Shown piece by piece: positions 9,236 through 18,377 of a DNA stretch of 64,000 nucleotides. How positions within the stretch are numbered: the first letter of the stretch is position 1; each line of letters begins with the position of its first letter. The stretch spans positions 3,216,672 to 3,280,671 of the forward strand of contig NZ_CP117982.1 of the NCBI RefSeq assembly GCF_030708075.1, given 5' to 3'. Source of the DNA: Candidatus Epulonipiscium viviparus (GTDB taxonomy: Bacteria > Bacillota > Clostridia > Lachnospirales > Cellulosilyticaceae). Under the pieces are notes generated by a model that was given only the letters and a program-made list of their open reading frames with translations, made no database searches and was not told the origin of the DNA. Made by a program: the position numbers and the translations under genes.

Positions 9236-9986
9236 TAACGTCGTTGTTATCAATGGGCTCGCTGTTACTGGAAATCCAGATACTTTGACAGTAGACACAG
9301 CGACCGCACTCGCAACGACAGGCAAACTCTTTACGGCGGCGCATCCGACTGGTCTCGATACACCTGTTAATTATGCTCTCGCTGAACCGTCAACTACTGT
9401 GACTCTTTCCGAAAAAGACGGCGTTACTTATGTGACTGCTGCAGCGAATCATGTGGGCGATGTTATTCTCACTGCCACTGCCACGGTAGATCAAGTTGCG
9501 TATTCACAAACGATCAACTTTAAGGTGGGCGCTCTAAACGAATACACCATCAACTATTATAGGCACTCTGATTACGACGACTGGAATTTGTGGATCTGGC
9601 CATTTGGTAAGGAAGGCGCTGGTGTGCCATTTACCTCAGACGAAACTTTTACACTTTCTGATGGCAATGATTATACTTTCAAACAACTTAAATATTATTC
9701 TACAGATGAAAAAATCGGAGTAATTCCTAGGAAGGGTGACTGGGTTTCACAAGATGGTGGTGATAGATTTATCGAAATTCCAGCAGAATCTGATGCAACT
9801 CAGGTGTGGATTGTCGAGGGGCACACAGATGCAATTTACACCGATCCTTCTCAGATAAATTTCGAGGCCAAAGTCAAGAGAGCTTATGCCGATACTGCAA
9901 CTGAGATAACTGTTACACTGTCGAGTCGCCAATGGAATACGATAACGCAACGGGGGTATGGTCCGCTACTGCAGATGGAAACCTAG
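8577..9986 (+). CDS. Amylopullulanase fragment: last CBM48 modules, Ig-like domain, CBM41
   Basis: Third piece (469 codons) of the amylopullulanase unit. It begins in the middle of a CBM48-type module (MTKSSNGVWEVTLDL), so the ATG at 8577 is internal sequence and not a true start. Two complete CBM48-type modules follow (about 8730 and 8995, the last with GSMNSW). Then comes an Ig-like spacer (about 9240-9530) and a CBM41-like module with INYYRHSDYDDWNLWIW (about 9540-9830). From 9855 the sequence enters the early-set domain that precedes type I pullulanase catalytic domains (YADTATEITVTL). The frame is lost at about 9915-9932, and the true protein sequence continues as MEYDNATGVW in the next fragment. 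A short deletion at the junction is likely, because family members have extra residues between the VTL strand and MEYD. Confidence 0.8.
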   Translation: MTKSSNGVWEVTLDLAAGDHTYKFVVDGKHVADPSNPNVDANGNSVVTIASEIVSPEVAGTKATFRYYAPDAKAVSVAGSWNATEDVMTKSSNGVWEVTLDLTAGDHTYKFVVDGKQVADPSNPDVDANGNSAVTIAPEIVSPEVAGTKATFRYYAPDAKAVSVAGSMNSWDKSASPMAITEDIWQLSLSLDPGAHQYKFVVDDVWLNDPLNTADTVDGNNVVVINGLAVTGNPDTLTVDTATALATTGKLFTAAHPTGLDTPVNYALAEPSTTVTLSEKDGVTYVTAAANHVGDVILTATATVDQVAYSQTINFKVGALNEYTINYYRHSDYDDWNLWIWPFGKEGAGVPFTSDETFTLSDGNDYTFKQLKYYSTDEKIGVIPRKGDWVSQDGGDRFIEIPAESDATQVWIVEGHTDAIYTDPSQINFEAKVKRAYADTATEITVTLSSRQWNTITQRGYGPLLQMET

Positions 9987-12900
9987 ACGGAAAGTTTTAT
10001 ATGTATAAGTTGACTTTTGCAAATGGCGTGACTCACTACGCAGTTGATCCGTACGCGCGAGCCGTATCTGCGAATGGACAGCGAACTGCTATTGTCGATC
10101 TTGCCGAAACCGACGCGGCTTTGGCCAATGACAAAAAACCTGTAATTGTCGATGCCTCTGATGCAGTAATTTATGAATTACACGTTCGCGATTTCTCGAT
10201 TGATCCCGATGCTAGTTTTGCGAACAAAGGAAAGTTTAGAGCATTTACAGAAACCGGCCTCACAACTGCAGGCGGCGCTGAAATAGGAATCGATCACCTC
10301 AAGGAGCTTGGCGTAACTCATGTACATTTGCTTCCAAGCTACGATTACGCAAGCGTTAACGAAATGTCAGACTCGCCGCAATTTAACTGGGGATATGATC
10401 CGCAAAATTATAATGTTCCAGAGGGTTCGTATTCTAGCAATCCCGAGGATCCATACGCTCGCATCGAGGAGTTTAAGGAAATGGTTGCAGCATTGCATTC
10501 GGCCGGAATTAGAGTTGTTATGGATGTAGTTTACAATCACACTTTCAGCGTAACGGATGGCCCGTTTGATAAAGTGGTTCCAAATTATTATTATCGAACA
10601 TTTGATGATGGGATGTATTCAAACGGCGCTGGATGCGGAAATGAAGTGGCAACTGAGAGGCCAATGGTGCGCAAGTATATTACCGATTCTGTAATGTATT
10701 GGGCTGAAGAATATAATGTGGACGGATTCCGCTTCGACCTGATGGGGCTTATTGATACACAAACCATGCAGGAGTTAACCGATAAGCTGCGATCAGAAGT
10801 CGATGCCGATATGCTTATATACGGAGAGCCATGGCAAGCCGGCGGTAGCATCCTTCCGGGCGATCAGCAAACTCTTAAGGGCTCTCAAAAAGGCGAGGAA
10901 TTTAAGGTATTTAATGACAATATCCGCGGGGCAATAAAAGGGGATAGCGATTCAACCGGTACTGGGTTTGCGACTGGAGCATCTGATAAAGAAGACGATA
11001 TAATCGAAGGCGTAAAGGGCGCTATCAATAGCATTGCACAAGAGCCGACCGAGGTTATTTCATATGTTACTGCCCACGACAATCTCAACTTGTGGGATAA
11101 AGTTATTGCGACTCAAGAGTTAGAAGATGAGTTGGGATTTGAAGAAATGAAAGACGGCGCATTAGTCAATGGAGGAAGCGTCGATGACATGGTTGCTAAC
11201 GCGGAGCCACACAAATTTGTAGATCCAAACGACGTCTTTGCCAATGAGACAGTGAAACGCAGTATTCTCGCAAATGGCATCGCGCTTACATCACAAGGAG
11301 TTCCATTTATCCATGCTGGTGAAGAAATTCTGCGCTCCAAATACGGCGATCACAACAGCTACAAGAGTCCTGATTCGATCAACATGATTCGCTGGGATCT
11401 CAAAGATCAATTTGGCGATGTGTTCGATTATTATAGCGGATTGATCGAGCTTCGTAATGCGCATCCAGCATTTTCGATGGAAACTGCCGATGAAGTTGAG
11501 GAATATTTTACCGAATTGCGTAGCGAGAACAATGTTGTAGCGTACAAACTCGGCGAATACGCAAACGGCGACAGTTACAAAAATATTGTTGTAATATATA
11601 ACGCCAACACAGAAGAAGTGAGCGTTGACCTGCCTACGGCAGCAGAGTGGAATGTAGTAGTTAATGAATCAGCTGCAGGAACGGCTGTACTCGAGACTGT
11701 TACAGGTAGCGTTTCCGTTGCTCCAATTTCGATGATGGTTTTGTATGAAGGCGAAAGAATTTATGAGCGCATTCCAACTACCATCGAAGTGGAAGAAACT
11801 TTCGTTGCCCTTGGCGTTGGTGATTCACATATTTTTGATGTGATCATAAAAGATCAGAACGGCGTTGAAATGACGATGGCGGCCACTCTCACGGCAGCTG
11901 ATGCGTCGGTTGTGGCGATCGATGGGCAAAAGATTACCGCATTGAAACCGGGTAAAACTGCCATTACGTTTACAGCAGCAGTGGGGACCCGCGGAGTTAG
12001 CGAAACGGTGGAAGTTGAGGTTGTGGATAAACTGGTACCTGCAGCCATCGAGATTGTGGCTCCAGAGCAATTTGTCTATACGGGGCTTTCGTTAGCTCTA
12101 AAAGCAAATGTTACGGATCAGTTTGGGCAACCATTAAGCGGTCAAATCGTTACATGGGGCACCAGCGATGCGGCAACGGCGACAGTGGGGCTCGACGGGC
12201 TTGTTCGCGGCATAGCAATCGGGGATGCGACGATAACAGCCACTGTGGGAGAGGTAACGGCCACAATCGATATTGCAGTAAAAAAATATGAGAAGCGTTT
12301 TATAGTCGTAGAATATTTCCGCCCTAAAGGAGATTATGATGGCTGGAATTTATGGGTGTGGAACACAGGCGTTGCAGATGGGCAAGTCGACTTTGTTGAG
12401 GCAGATGCCGGAAAAGTTATGGCGCAAATCGAAATTGGTCCTGCAACCGAAAGCATTGGATTCATCGTTCGAAAAGGTGACTGGGAAGATAAAGATATCG
12501 ATGGCGACCGCTCAATTTTTACAACCAAAGATCAAATCATCACCAAAGCACGCGTAACCCAGGGGCAAACTGCTTTCGATACGCTGGCAAAGTCGGAGCT
12601 CTTTGTCGATACCGCGGCTCAAACAGTAACCTATCGCTACCGCAACGACATGCTATTTAAAGATGGCGATATGGATACCATCGATTCTGCAAAAGTGGAA
12701 ATCAATGGTCAGCTTTATAATATGACATACGACCCAGATCAGGAATGGTTTGAATATGTTCAGCATGGATTAGCAGAAGGCGAGTATTTATATAGCTTCC
12801 ACATTACCGAGGGATCCAAAACTACAGAGTATCTCGACCCAACCAATCCGGCAACCAAAAATGATAAGTCGCTGTTTGTATATGAAAAGCTTAATATCTC

Positions 12901-15900
12901 GGCAACGGCATCTGCCGCTCCAGCCAAAATTACTGCCCGAGAAAATAGCGTTATAACTATCGATCTCAATGCGGCAGATCAAGATATTGCCAAAATAAGC
13001 CAAATTACTATCGATGCGACACAGTTGGGCGGCGGATTGATCGACGTACCGGTGGAGCTTCTCGCGGCGACGGTTTCGGTTAGAGATGACGTAACTGCAG
13101 GCAAAAAGACGCTCCCAATCAGCATCTACGACAACGTCAATAACAAATACACAACCACTGTCACCATCGATGTGGAGACGTATACCGGAGATGACTTCGA
13201 TTTTGATGAAGCGATAATCTACTTTATGCTAACCGATCGCTTCTACAACGGCAACGAAAGTAACGACGACCCATATAAGCTAGGCTACGACAAAAATGAT
13301 CCGGGCACATACCACGGCGGCGATTTTGCTGGCATCACGCAGAAGCTTCCATACCTCAAAAAACTTGGAGTAAATACCATCTGGATCAGCCCGATTGTCG
13401 AAAATATCGCATACGACGTCCGTCATAGTACATCGCCATATCTTAACAGCTACTACGCATATCACGGATATTGGGCAAAGAATTTTGAAAAGCTCAACCC
13501 GCATTTCGGCACCATTGCGGAGCTACACGAACTGATCGATGCGGCACATGACATGGGAATCAAGATTATGGTCGACGTCGTGCTAAACCATGCGGGATAT
13601 GGAATGGATAACGGAATGGAATCGGCACCTGAGGGATATCCAACCGATGCTGAACGCGAAATTTTTGCAGGGATGTTGCGAACCGAAACTAGTAACGACG
13701 AGATTTTGGGTCAGCTTGCCGGGCTACCAGATTTTAAAACCGAGGATGCCGATGTACGCGAGCAGCTAGTAGATTGGCAAGTTGCCTGGGTCGAAACTCT
13801 GGGCAAAACTGCAAAAGGCAATAGCATAGACTACTTTAGAGTGGATACCGTAAAGCATGTTGAGGACGCTACATGGATGCATTTCAAAAATGAGTTAACA
13901 GCGGTGGATCCAAATTTCAAAATGATCGGCGAAGCATACGGCGCAAATATCAACCAAGACCTAGGCTATCTAGATTCTGGAATGATGGACTCTCTCTTAG
14001 ACTTTGAGTTTAAGGACATTGCATCGACATTTGCTAACGGAGATATCGACAATGCGCAAGATCGCCTGATGGATAAAAATGGCAAATTAGATAATACTAG
14101 CACCGTGGGTAACTTCCTCAGTAGCCACGACGAAGGTGGGTTTCTCAAAAATCACGTTGGTGGCGATATTAACAAACTCAAAGCCGCGGTCTCTTTACAA
14201 GCGACTGTAAAAGGTCAGCCAGTAATCTACTATGGCGAGGAGATGGCATATAGCGGCGATAACGACTATCCTGTTCAAACTAATCGGCCTACAATTGACT
14301 GGGCAAAAGAACAAGAGCAAGTTAAATTGATTTCGCATTATCAAAAAGTTTTTGCAGCGAGAGCCAAATATAGCGACATCTTTGCAAAGGGCACCCACAC
14401 AGTAACTGCTGGAAGTAGCGCGCTTGGCTATACTGTATTCGAGCGAGAATACGATAACGAAACTGCAGTAGTTGTGATAAATTTGGGGCCCGCACAAGCA
14501 ACGAGTATAAAAACTCCGTTCAAAACTTCTGCGATAGATTTATACAGCGGCAAAAAATACGATCTCACCAATGGCACTTTACAAACAACGATACCTGCAA
14601 TTGAATCGGGAGGCACCATGATTCTTGTACAAGGCGAGACATCTGGCGGCGGCTCAAGCGGTGACGGCGGTTCAAGCGGTGACGGCGGCTCAAGCGGTGG
14701 CGGCGGCTCAAGCGGTGGTGGTGGCTCAAGCGGTGGTGGCAGCTCAAGCGGTGGTGGCAGCTCTAGCGGTGGCGGCAGCTCAAGCGGTGGCGGCTCTAGC
14801 AGTAGTTCTAGTAACGTTAAAATAACAGGAGGCGAAATAGAAGAGCTTTTTGTTGAAGACGCTACTGTTAACGTAGAAATATCAGTGCCTGCTAACACCA
14901 ATGCGGTCGAAGTTACGCTCAAGAACTCAGTCCTTGCACCAGCAATAGCCCGAGCAATTGACAACGCCGAAACAGATGCCCCGATGCTATTAATAGTGTT
15001 CGATGGCAACGTGTCGGACGCAAAGCTGACAATAGGACGTGATATAATCTCCGAGTTGGCCGCATTCCCAGATGCAGTAATAGGGATCGAAACATCTGCA
15101 GCGACATTGGTGATAACGAATCTTGCTAACCTCGCGGCAAATGCTCTGGCAGGCGACGTAACATTTTCAATTGCCGAGTTATCTGCAGTTACAAGTGACG
15201 CGATACCAGAGGATCAGCCTAAAAAGACAGCACCGAGCACGTTGATCGCATATCCAATCGCGTCATCAAACTTTATAGATCCAGTAATTTCACGAAATAT
15301 ATTTGCGACCCCTGATGCGCAATCTGCGTTTAAAGCAGCTCCGGTATTTTTGACGCCGATGCTAGTGACGCCTACAATTGCCTACGAGATCGGCATCGAC
15401 ATTGCGCAGCAGCCAATAAAATTTGCGCACGCATATCTTAGTGTTCCATATGCAGTAGGCGAGATGTATTATGTAGATGCTTTGGAAAACACGACGCACG
15501 TAAAATCACAAATCAATGCAGTAGACAACATGCGAACGATTGCCGCGCCATATATGGGGATCTACGCAATAGGAGAGAGCGTAACATTGGCGAATCCGTT
15601 TATCGACGTCATTGCGCAAACGCCACATTACGCAGATGTCCTATACTCAGCGGCAAAAGGAATTATGACAGCCGTAAGTGAAACCAGATTTGAGCCAAAT
15701 ATAGCGGTAACTCGACGCGAGCTTGCAGACTTGCTATTTAATCTAGATATTTTATACGCACTCGACTTTGAAAATATTTTTGACGATGTCACCTCGGGAA
15801 CATGGTATTCGTATATAGCAAGCTGGACATCCAAATTGGGTATCAGCCATGGCTACGACGATCCAGCTCTTGTCCCAGCAGCGGAAGTTACCAAAGAACA

Positions 15901-16087
15901 GCTTGCACTCATTCTATATAACTACGCCGAATTTGATGCGTCAATATTGGACCCTGAGTTTTCGTTCAATTTTGCGGTAGCGTCGAAGTGGGCCTCAGAT
16001 AACGGAATTCTTTCTGGAATGGGCATTCTCACGCGGGCTGATTTAGCGGCAGCGATAAATAGATTTCTGGTATTTATTAGTAGATAA
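9932..16087 (+). CDS. Amylopullulanase fragment: pullulanase GH13, alpha-amylase GH13 and SLH anchor
   Basis: Largest piece (2,051 codons), a continuation with no ribosome binding site at 9932. Residues 80-600 are a type I pullulanase GH13 domain, cutting alpha-1,6 bonds. It has FNWGYDPQNYNVPEGSYS, DVVYNH, nucleophile Asp269 (DGFRFDL), acid/base Glu299 (YGEPW) and Asp383 (TAHDNLNLWD). Two Big2-type domains (about 11765-12280) and a third CBM41 (YFRPKGDYDGWNLWVW, about 12300-12560) follow. A second GH13 of alpha-amylase type spans about 13190-14620, with DVVLNH, FRVDTVKHV, GEAYG and SSHDEGG carrying the catalytic Asp/Glu/Asp. A Gly/Ser linker leads to a pre-SLH region and about three SLH-like segments (about 15610-16087, motifs TRRE, TKEQ, TRAD) for cell-wall polymer binding. 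All catalytic residues are intact. The combined architecture is a wall-anchored bifunctional starch-degrading enzyme, about 4,470 residues if the unit is rejoined. Confidence 0.9.
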   Translation: MEYDNATGVWSATADGNLDGKFYMYKLTFANGVTHYAVDPYARAVSANGQRTAIVDLAETDAALANDKKPVIVDASDAVIYELHVRDFSIDPDASFANKGKFRAFTETGLTTAGGAEIGIDHLKELGVTHVHLLPSYDYASVNEMSDSPQFNWGYDPQNYNVPEGSYSSNPEDPYARIEEFKEMVAALHSAGIRVVMDVVYNHTFSVTDGPFDKVVPNYYYRTFDDGMYSNGAGCGNEVATERPMVRKYITDSVMYWAEEYNVDGFRFDLMGLIDTQTMQELTDKLRSEVDADMLIYGEPWQAGGSILPGDQQTLKGSQKGEEFKVFNDNIRGAIKGDSDSTGTGFATGASDKEDDIIEGVKGAINSIAQEPTEVISYVTAHDNLNLWDKVIATQELEDELGFEEMKDGALVNGGSVDDMVANAEPHKFVDPNDVFANETVKRSILANGIALTSQGVPFIHAGEEILRSKYGDHNSYKSPDSINMIRWDLKDQFGDVFDYYSGLIELRNAHPAFSMETADEVEEYFTELRSENNVVAYKLGEYANGDSYKNIVVIYNANTEEVSVDLPTAAEWNVVVNESAAGTAVLETVTGSVSVAPISMMVLYEGERIYERIPTTIEVEETFVALGVGDSHIFDVIIKDQNGVEMTMAATLTAADASVVAIDGQKITALKPGKTAITFTAAVGTRGVSETVEVEVVDKLVPAAIEIVAPEQFVYTGLSLALKANVTDQFGQPLSGQIVTWGTSDAATATVGLDGLVRGIAIGDATITATVGEVTATIDIAVKKYEKRFIVVEYFRPKGDYDGWNLWVWNTGVADGQVDFVEADAGKVMAQIEIGPATESIGFIVRKGDWEDKDIDGDRSIFTTKDQIITKARVTQGQTAFDTLAKSELFVDTAAQTVTYRYRNDMLFKDGDMDTIDSAKVEINGQLYNMTYDPDQEWFEYVQHGLAEGEYLYSFHITEGSKTTEYLDPTNPATKNDKSLFVYEKLNISATASAAPAKITARENSVITIDLNAADQDIAKISQITIDATQLGGGLIDVPVELLAATVSVRDDVTAGKKTLPISIYDNVNNKYTTTVTIDVETYTGDDFDFDEAIIYFMLTDRFYNGNESNDDPYKLGYDKNDPGTYHGGDFAGITQKLPYLKKLGVNTIWISPIVENIAYDVRHSTSPYLNSYYAYHGYWAKNFEKLNPHFGTIAELHELIDAAHDMGIKIMVDVVLNHAGYGMDNGMESAPEGYPTDAEREIFAGMLRTETSNDEILGQLAGLPDFKTEDADVREQLVDWQVAWVETLGKTAKGNSIDYFRVDTVKHVEDATWMHFKNELTAVDPNFKMIGEAYGANINQDLGYLDSGMMDSLLDFEFKDIASTFANGDIDNAQDRLMDKNGKLDNTSTVGNFLSSHDEGGFLKNHVGGDINKLKAAVSLQATVKGQPVIYYGEEMAYSGDNDYPVQTNRPTIDWAKEQEQVKLISHYQKVFAARAKYSDIFAKGTHTVTAGSSALGYTVFEREYDNETAVVVINLGPAQATSIKTPFKTSAIDLYSGKKYDLTNGTLQTTIPAIESGGTMILVQGETSGGGSSGDGGSSGDGGSSGGGGSSGGGGSSGGGSSSGGGSSSGGGSSSGGGSSSSSSNVKITGGEIEELFVEDATVNVEISVPANTNAVEVTLKNSVLAPAIARAIDNAETDAPMLLIVFDGNVSDAKLTIGRDIISELAAFPDAVIGIETSAATLVITNLANLAANALAGDVTFSIAELSAVTSDAIPEDQPKKTAPSTLIAYPIASSNFIDPVISRNIFATPDAQSAFKAAPVFLTPMLVTPTIAYEIGIDIAQQPIKFAHAYLSVPYAVGEMYYVDALENTTHVKSQINAVDNMRTIAAPYMGIYAIGESVTLANPFIDVIAQTPHYADVLYSAAKGIMTAVSETRFEPNIAVTRRELADLLFNLDILYALDFENIFDDVTSGTWYSYIASWTSKLGISHGYDDPALVPAAEVTKEQLALILYNYAEFDASILDPEFSFNFAVASKWASDNGILSGMGILTRADLAAAINRFLVFISR
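14641..14808 (+). repeat. Gly/Ser linker encoded by 15-bp repeats
   Basis: About eleven copies of a GGCGGCTCAAGCGGT-like unit encode GGSSG repeats with a few Asp. This is a flexible linker between the alpha-amylase domain and the wall-anchoring part. Confidence 0.9.
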
Positions 16088-16121
16088 GATGTAATATAGA
16101 CGAATCACGAAAATTAAATTT

Positions 16122-16156
16122 GCCATGATATGAAGTTGGGTATCATGGCTTTTTTA
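16122..16156 (+). terminator. Rho-independent terminator after the amylopullulanase unit
   Basis: GCCATGATA (16122-16130) and TATCATGGC (16141-16149) form a perfect nine-base stem with a ten-base loop, followed by a T run at 16150-16155. It sits 34 bases after the stop codon and may also act on the convergent minus-strand gene. Confidence 0.9.
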
Positions 16157-16238
16157 TATTTGGGTAGCTACCGCGTCTGCAGCAAAAGAGGTGGGATACC
16201 CCTCCAAATGCAGCATGTACTGACGCTTCACTAATTGC

Positions 16239-18119
16239 TCACTTATTACCAATTAATACACAAAAACTAAATTCATCTGCCAAATAACTTTTGCTTACCT
16301 GAGCCTCAAATGTTGACTTTTGGTTGCTATCTAGATAAACGCTCCAGCCGTTTTTGGTTGGTGGTAAGTTAAATACCAGCGGTTCGCTATAATTATTCAT
16401 GATAAAGTAGACTTGAGAATCTTCTCCGTTTAAACTAAACGCTAGGCTTCGAGAATAGAAGCTCCAGTCTGGCAGGTGCGGTCTTGTTCCGTGCCATACA
16501 ATATCTTTGTCTGTATCGTGATCATACCATTTCAGCTTGCTGCGCAGTGCGAGAGCCTTCTTTACAAATAACGTGACATCACTGAATTTGTCTTGGCGTG
16601 CCCAATCCACCCACACTGTTTTGTCGTTTTGGCAAAAGGCATTGTTGTTTCCGCCTTGTGTTCTGGCTCCCTCATCTCCCATAACGATCATTGGCACCCC
16701 TTTGCTAAATATTAGCAACGCCATTAAACTTTTCATTCTCTTGATGCGCAATTGATTGATCTTAGCGTCGCTGGTTTCGCCTTCATAGCCGCTGTTGTAA
16801 CTGCAGTTGTTGTTGCTACCATCGCGATTGTTTTCGCCATTGTTGATGTTGTGTTTTTCGTTGTAGCTTACAAGATCCCACAAAGTAAAGCCGTCGTGAG
16901 CCGTAATAAAATGAATAGGCAACGTTTTGGAGTTACCATCTATATTTCGAACGTCGTTGCCCACAATGCATGTTGCGATCTGGTTAACATGCCCTTTATC
17001 TCCTTTGCCAAAGCTGCGAACGCTATCTCGAAATGCGTCGCTCCATTCATGAAATGGGAATGGCATCTTTCCTACATAATACTTTCCTTTAGCATCCCAG
17101 CTCTCGCTAATTAGCTTTACGTTCTTTAGAATGGGGTCGTCCGCTATTTTCTGCATTAAAGATCCATCCATCCAATTGCCGTTTTCTCCTTGAGCCAAAA
17201 TAGCGCCTAAATCGAAGCGGAACCCGTCAACACCCATCTCCAAAACAAAGTATCTAAGGCTGTCTATAGTCATCTCCTGAACGAGCGAATTGGAGGTATT
17301 GAGCGTATTGCCTGTTCCGGAGCAGTTGCTAAAGTATGGGCCATGGTGCCTATAATATCCTTTGCGGTTGAGAAGTTTAAAATTAAACAGTGCGCCGCCC
17401 TCGCCACCTTCGCCGGTGTGATTATAAACCACGTCCAAAAGAATTTCCATACCTCTGTCATGAATTTCGCGAACTAACTCTTTAAATTCTTCACGCACAT
17501 GTTCCTTGTCTTCTGCATATACAGGATCTAGAGCAAAGAAGCTTATTGAATTATAGCCCCACTCATCGGTTAATATTCGGCCTGTCTTTGGATGCATATT
17601 GATCAGCGTATGCCTATTCCACAAATAGACTGGCAACAGCTCCACTGCCGTAATGCCAATATCCTTTAGATAGTCAAGTTTTTCGATCATCGCCTTATAG
17701 GTTCCGCCACCACGCAAACCTTTGGTAAAATGTCCCACATGCATCTCGTATATCGTTGTTCTAGACCATGGTATCATTGGACGCTTGGTATCGTTTCGTT
17801 GCAATAACACTACTTTATTGAAATACCTACCATCTTGATTTTGCATTACTTCATAGCCATAAGGATCAATTAGATAACGCTCTTTTGTTCCGTCGAGTAC
17901 GCTCCAGGTATAATACATTCCTTCGATCGCATCGTCCATTGCGATATAAAAAAAATCTCCCTCAGAATCTAGATTGCGCACCAATGTTTTTTCAAATACG
18001 GCACTTTCTTCTATGTTGGTATACAAACTCAATGTTATTTGATCAAAATCTTGCATGTATATTCCAAATACAAATTCATTATCAATTTTATGACAGCCAA
18101 GTCTTGGATAGCCGTTCAT
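16239..18119 (-). CDS. GH13 debranching enzyme, isoamylase/GlgX type, intracellular
   Basis: A 626-residue glycoside hydrolase family 13 enzyme of the isoamylase/glycogen-debranching group, which cuts alpha-1,6 branches in glycogen or limit dextrins. An N-terminal CBM48-type domain (about 1-110) precedes the barrel. Motifs in order are YEMHVGHFT, DVVYNHTGEG, nucleophile Asp303 in DGFRFDLGA, acid/base Glu339 in ISESWD and Asp409 in TAHDGFTLWDLVSYNEKHN, followed by NNRDG. All catalytic residues are intact. There is no signal peptide, so it acts in the cytoplasm. I start at the ATG at 18119 because GGGAG lies eight bases upstream; an in-frame ATG at 18149 would add ten residues but lacks a site. 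It converges on the secreted amylopullulanase, suggesting processing of imported branched oligosaccharides or of stored glycogen. The substrate is inference. Confidence 0.92.
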   Translation of the reverse strand: MNGYPRLGCHKIDNEFVFGIYMQDFDQITLSLYTNIEESAVFEKTLVRNLDSEGDFFYIAMDDAIEGMYYTWSVLDGTKERYLIDPYGYEVMQNQDGRYFNKVVLLQRNDTKRPMIPWSRTTIYEMHVGHFTKGLRGGGTYKAMIEKLDYLKDIGITAVELLPVYLWNRHTLINMHPKTGRILTDEWGYNSISFFALDPVYAEDKEHVREEFKELVREIHDRGMEILLDVVYNHTGEGGEGGALFNFKLLNRKGYYRHHGPYFSNCSGTGNTLNTSNSLVQEMTIDSLRYFVLEMGVDGFRFDLGAILAQGENGNWMDGSLMQKIADDPILKNVKLISESWDAKGKYYVGKMPFPFHEWSDAFRDSVRSFGKGDKGHVNQIATCIVGNDVRNIDGNSKTLPIHFITAHDGFTLWDLVSYNEKHNINNGENNRDGSNNNCSYNSGYEGETSDAKINQLRIKRMKSLMALLIFSKGVPMIVMGDEGARTQGGNNNAFCQNDKTVWVDWARQDKFSDVTLFVKKALALRSKLKWYDHDTDKDIVWHGTRPHLPDWSFYSRSLAFSLNGEDSQVYFIMNNYSEPLVFNLPPTKNGWSVYLDSNQKSTFEAQVSKSYLADEFSFCVLIGNK

Positions 18120-18152
18120 TATACCATCTCCCTTTCTAGAATGATTCATAGT

Positions 18153-18181
18153 AGTATAAACAATTGCGGATCGCTTTGCAA
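18153..18181 (-). promoter_or_regulatory. Promoter for the GH13 debranching enzyme
   Basis: On the minus strand TTGCAA (18181-18176), a 17-base spacer and TATACT (18158-18153) lie about 35 bases before the chosen start codon. Confidence 0.65.
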
Positions 18182-18377
18182 GGTACCAATTTCATATTTA
18201 CTGGCACTACACTAATGTATGAAAAAACTTCGCATTAGGTGTTTTAATTTGAAATTTTCGCTATAATACATTTATTATATATAGTACAAAGTTTATTTTT
18301 TGGCAAATTTATTTTATCACGTATAAGCATTATTGTTACAATCTCTGTTTTTGATTAAAGAAAAGGAGCTTAATGAC

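Noticed and set aside
14428-15009. 193-codon minus-strand frame across the Gly/Ser linker
   Set aside because: It is the mirror of the GC-rich linker repeat (Pro/Leu-rich) inside an established gene, with no start signal.
18240-18267. Promoter of the dead surface gene
   Set aside because: TATAAT at about 18262 is good, but the -35 position reads GTGTTT; too weak to list for a gene that is already inactive.
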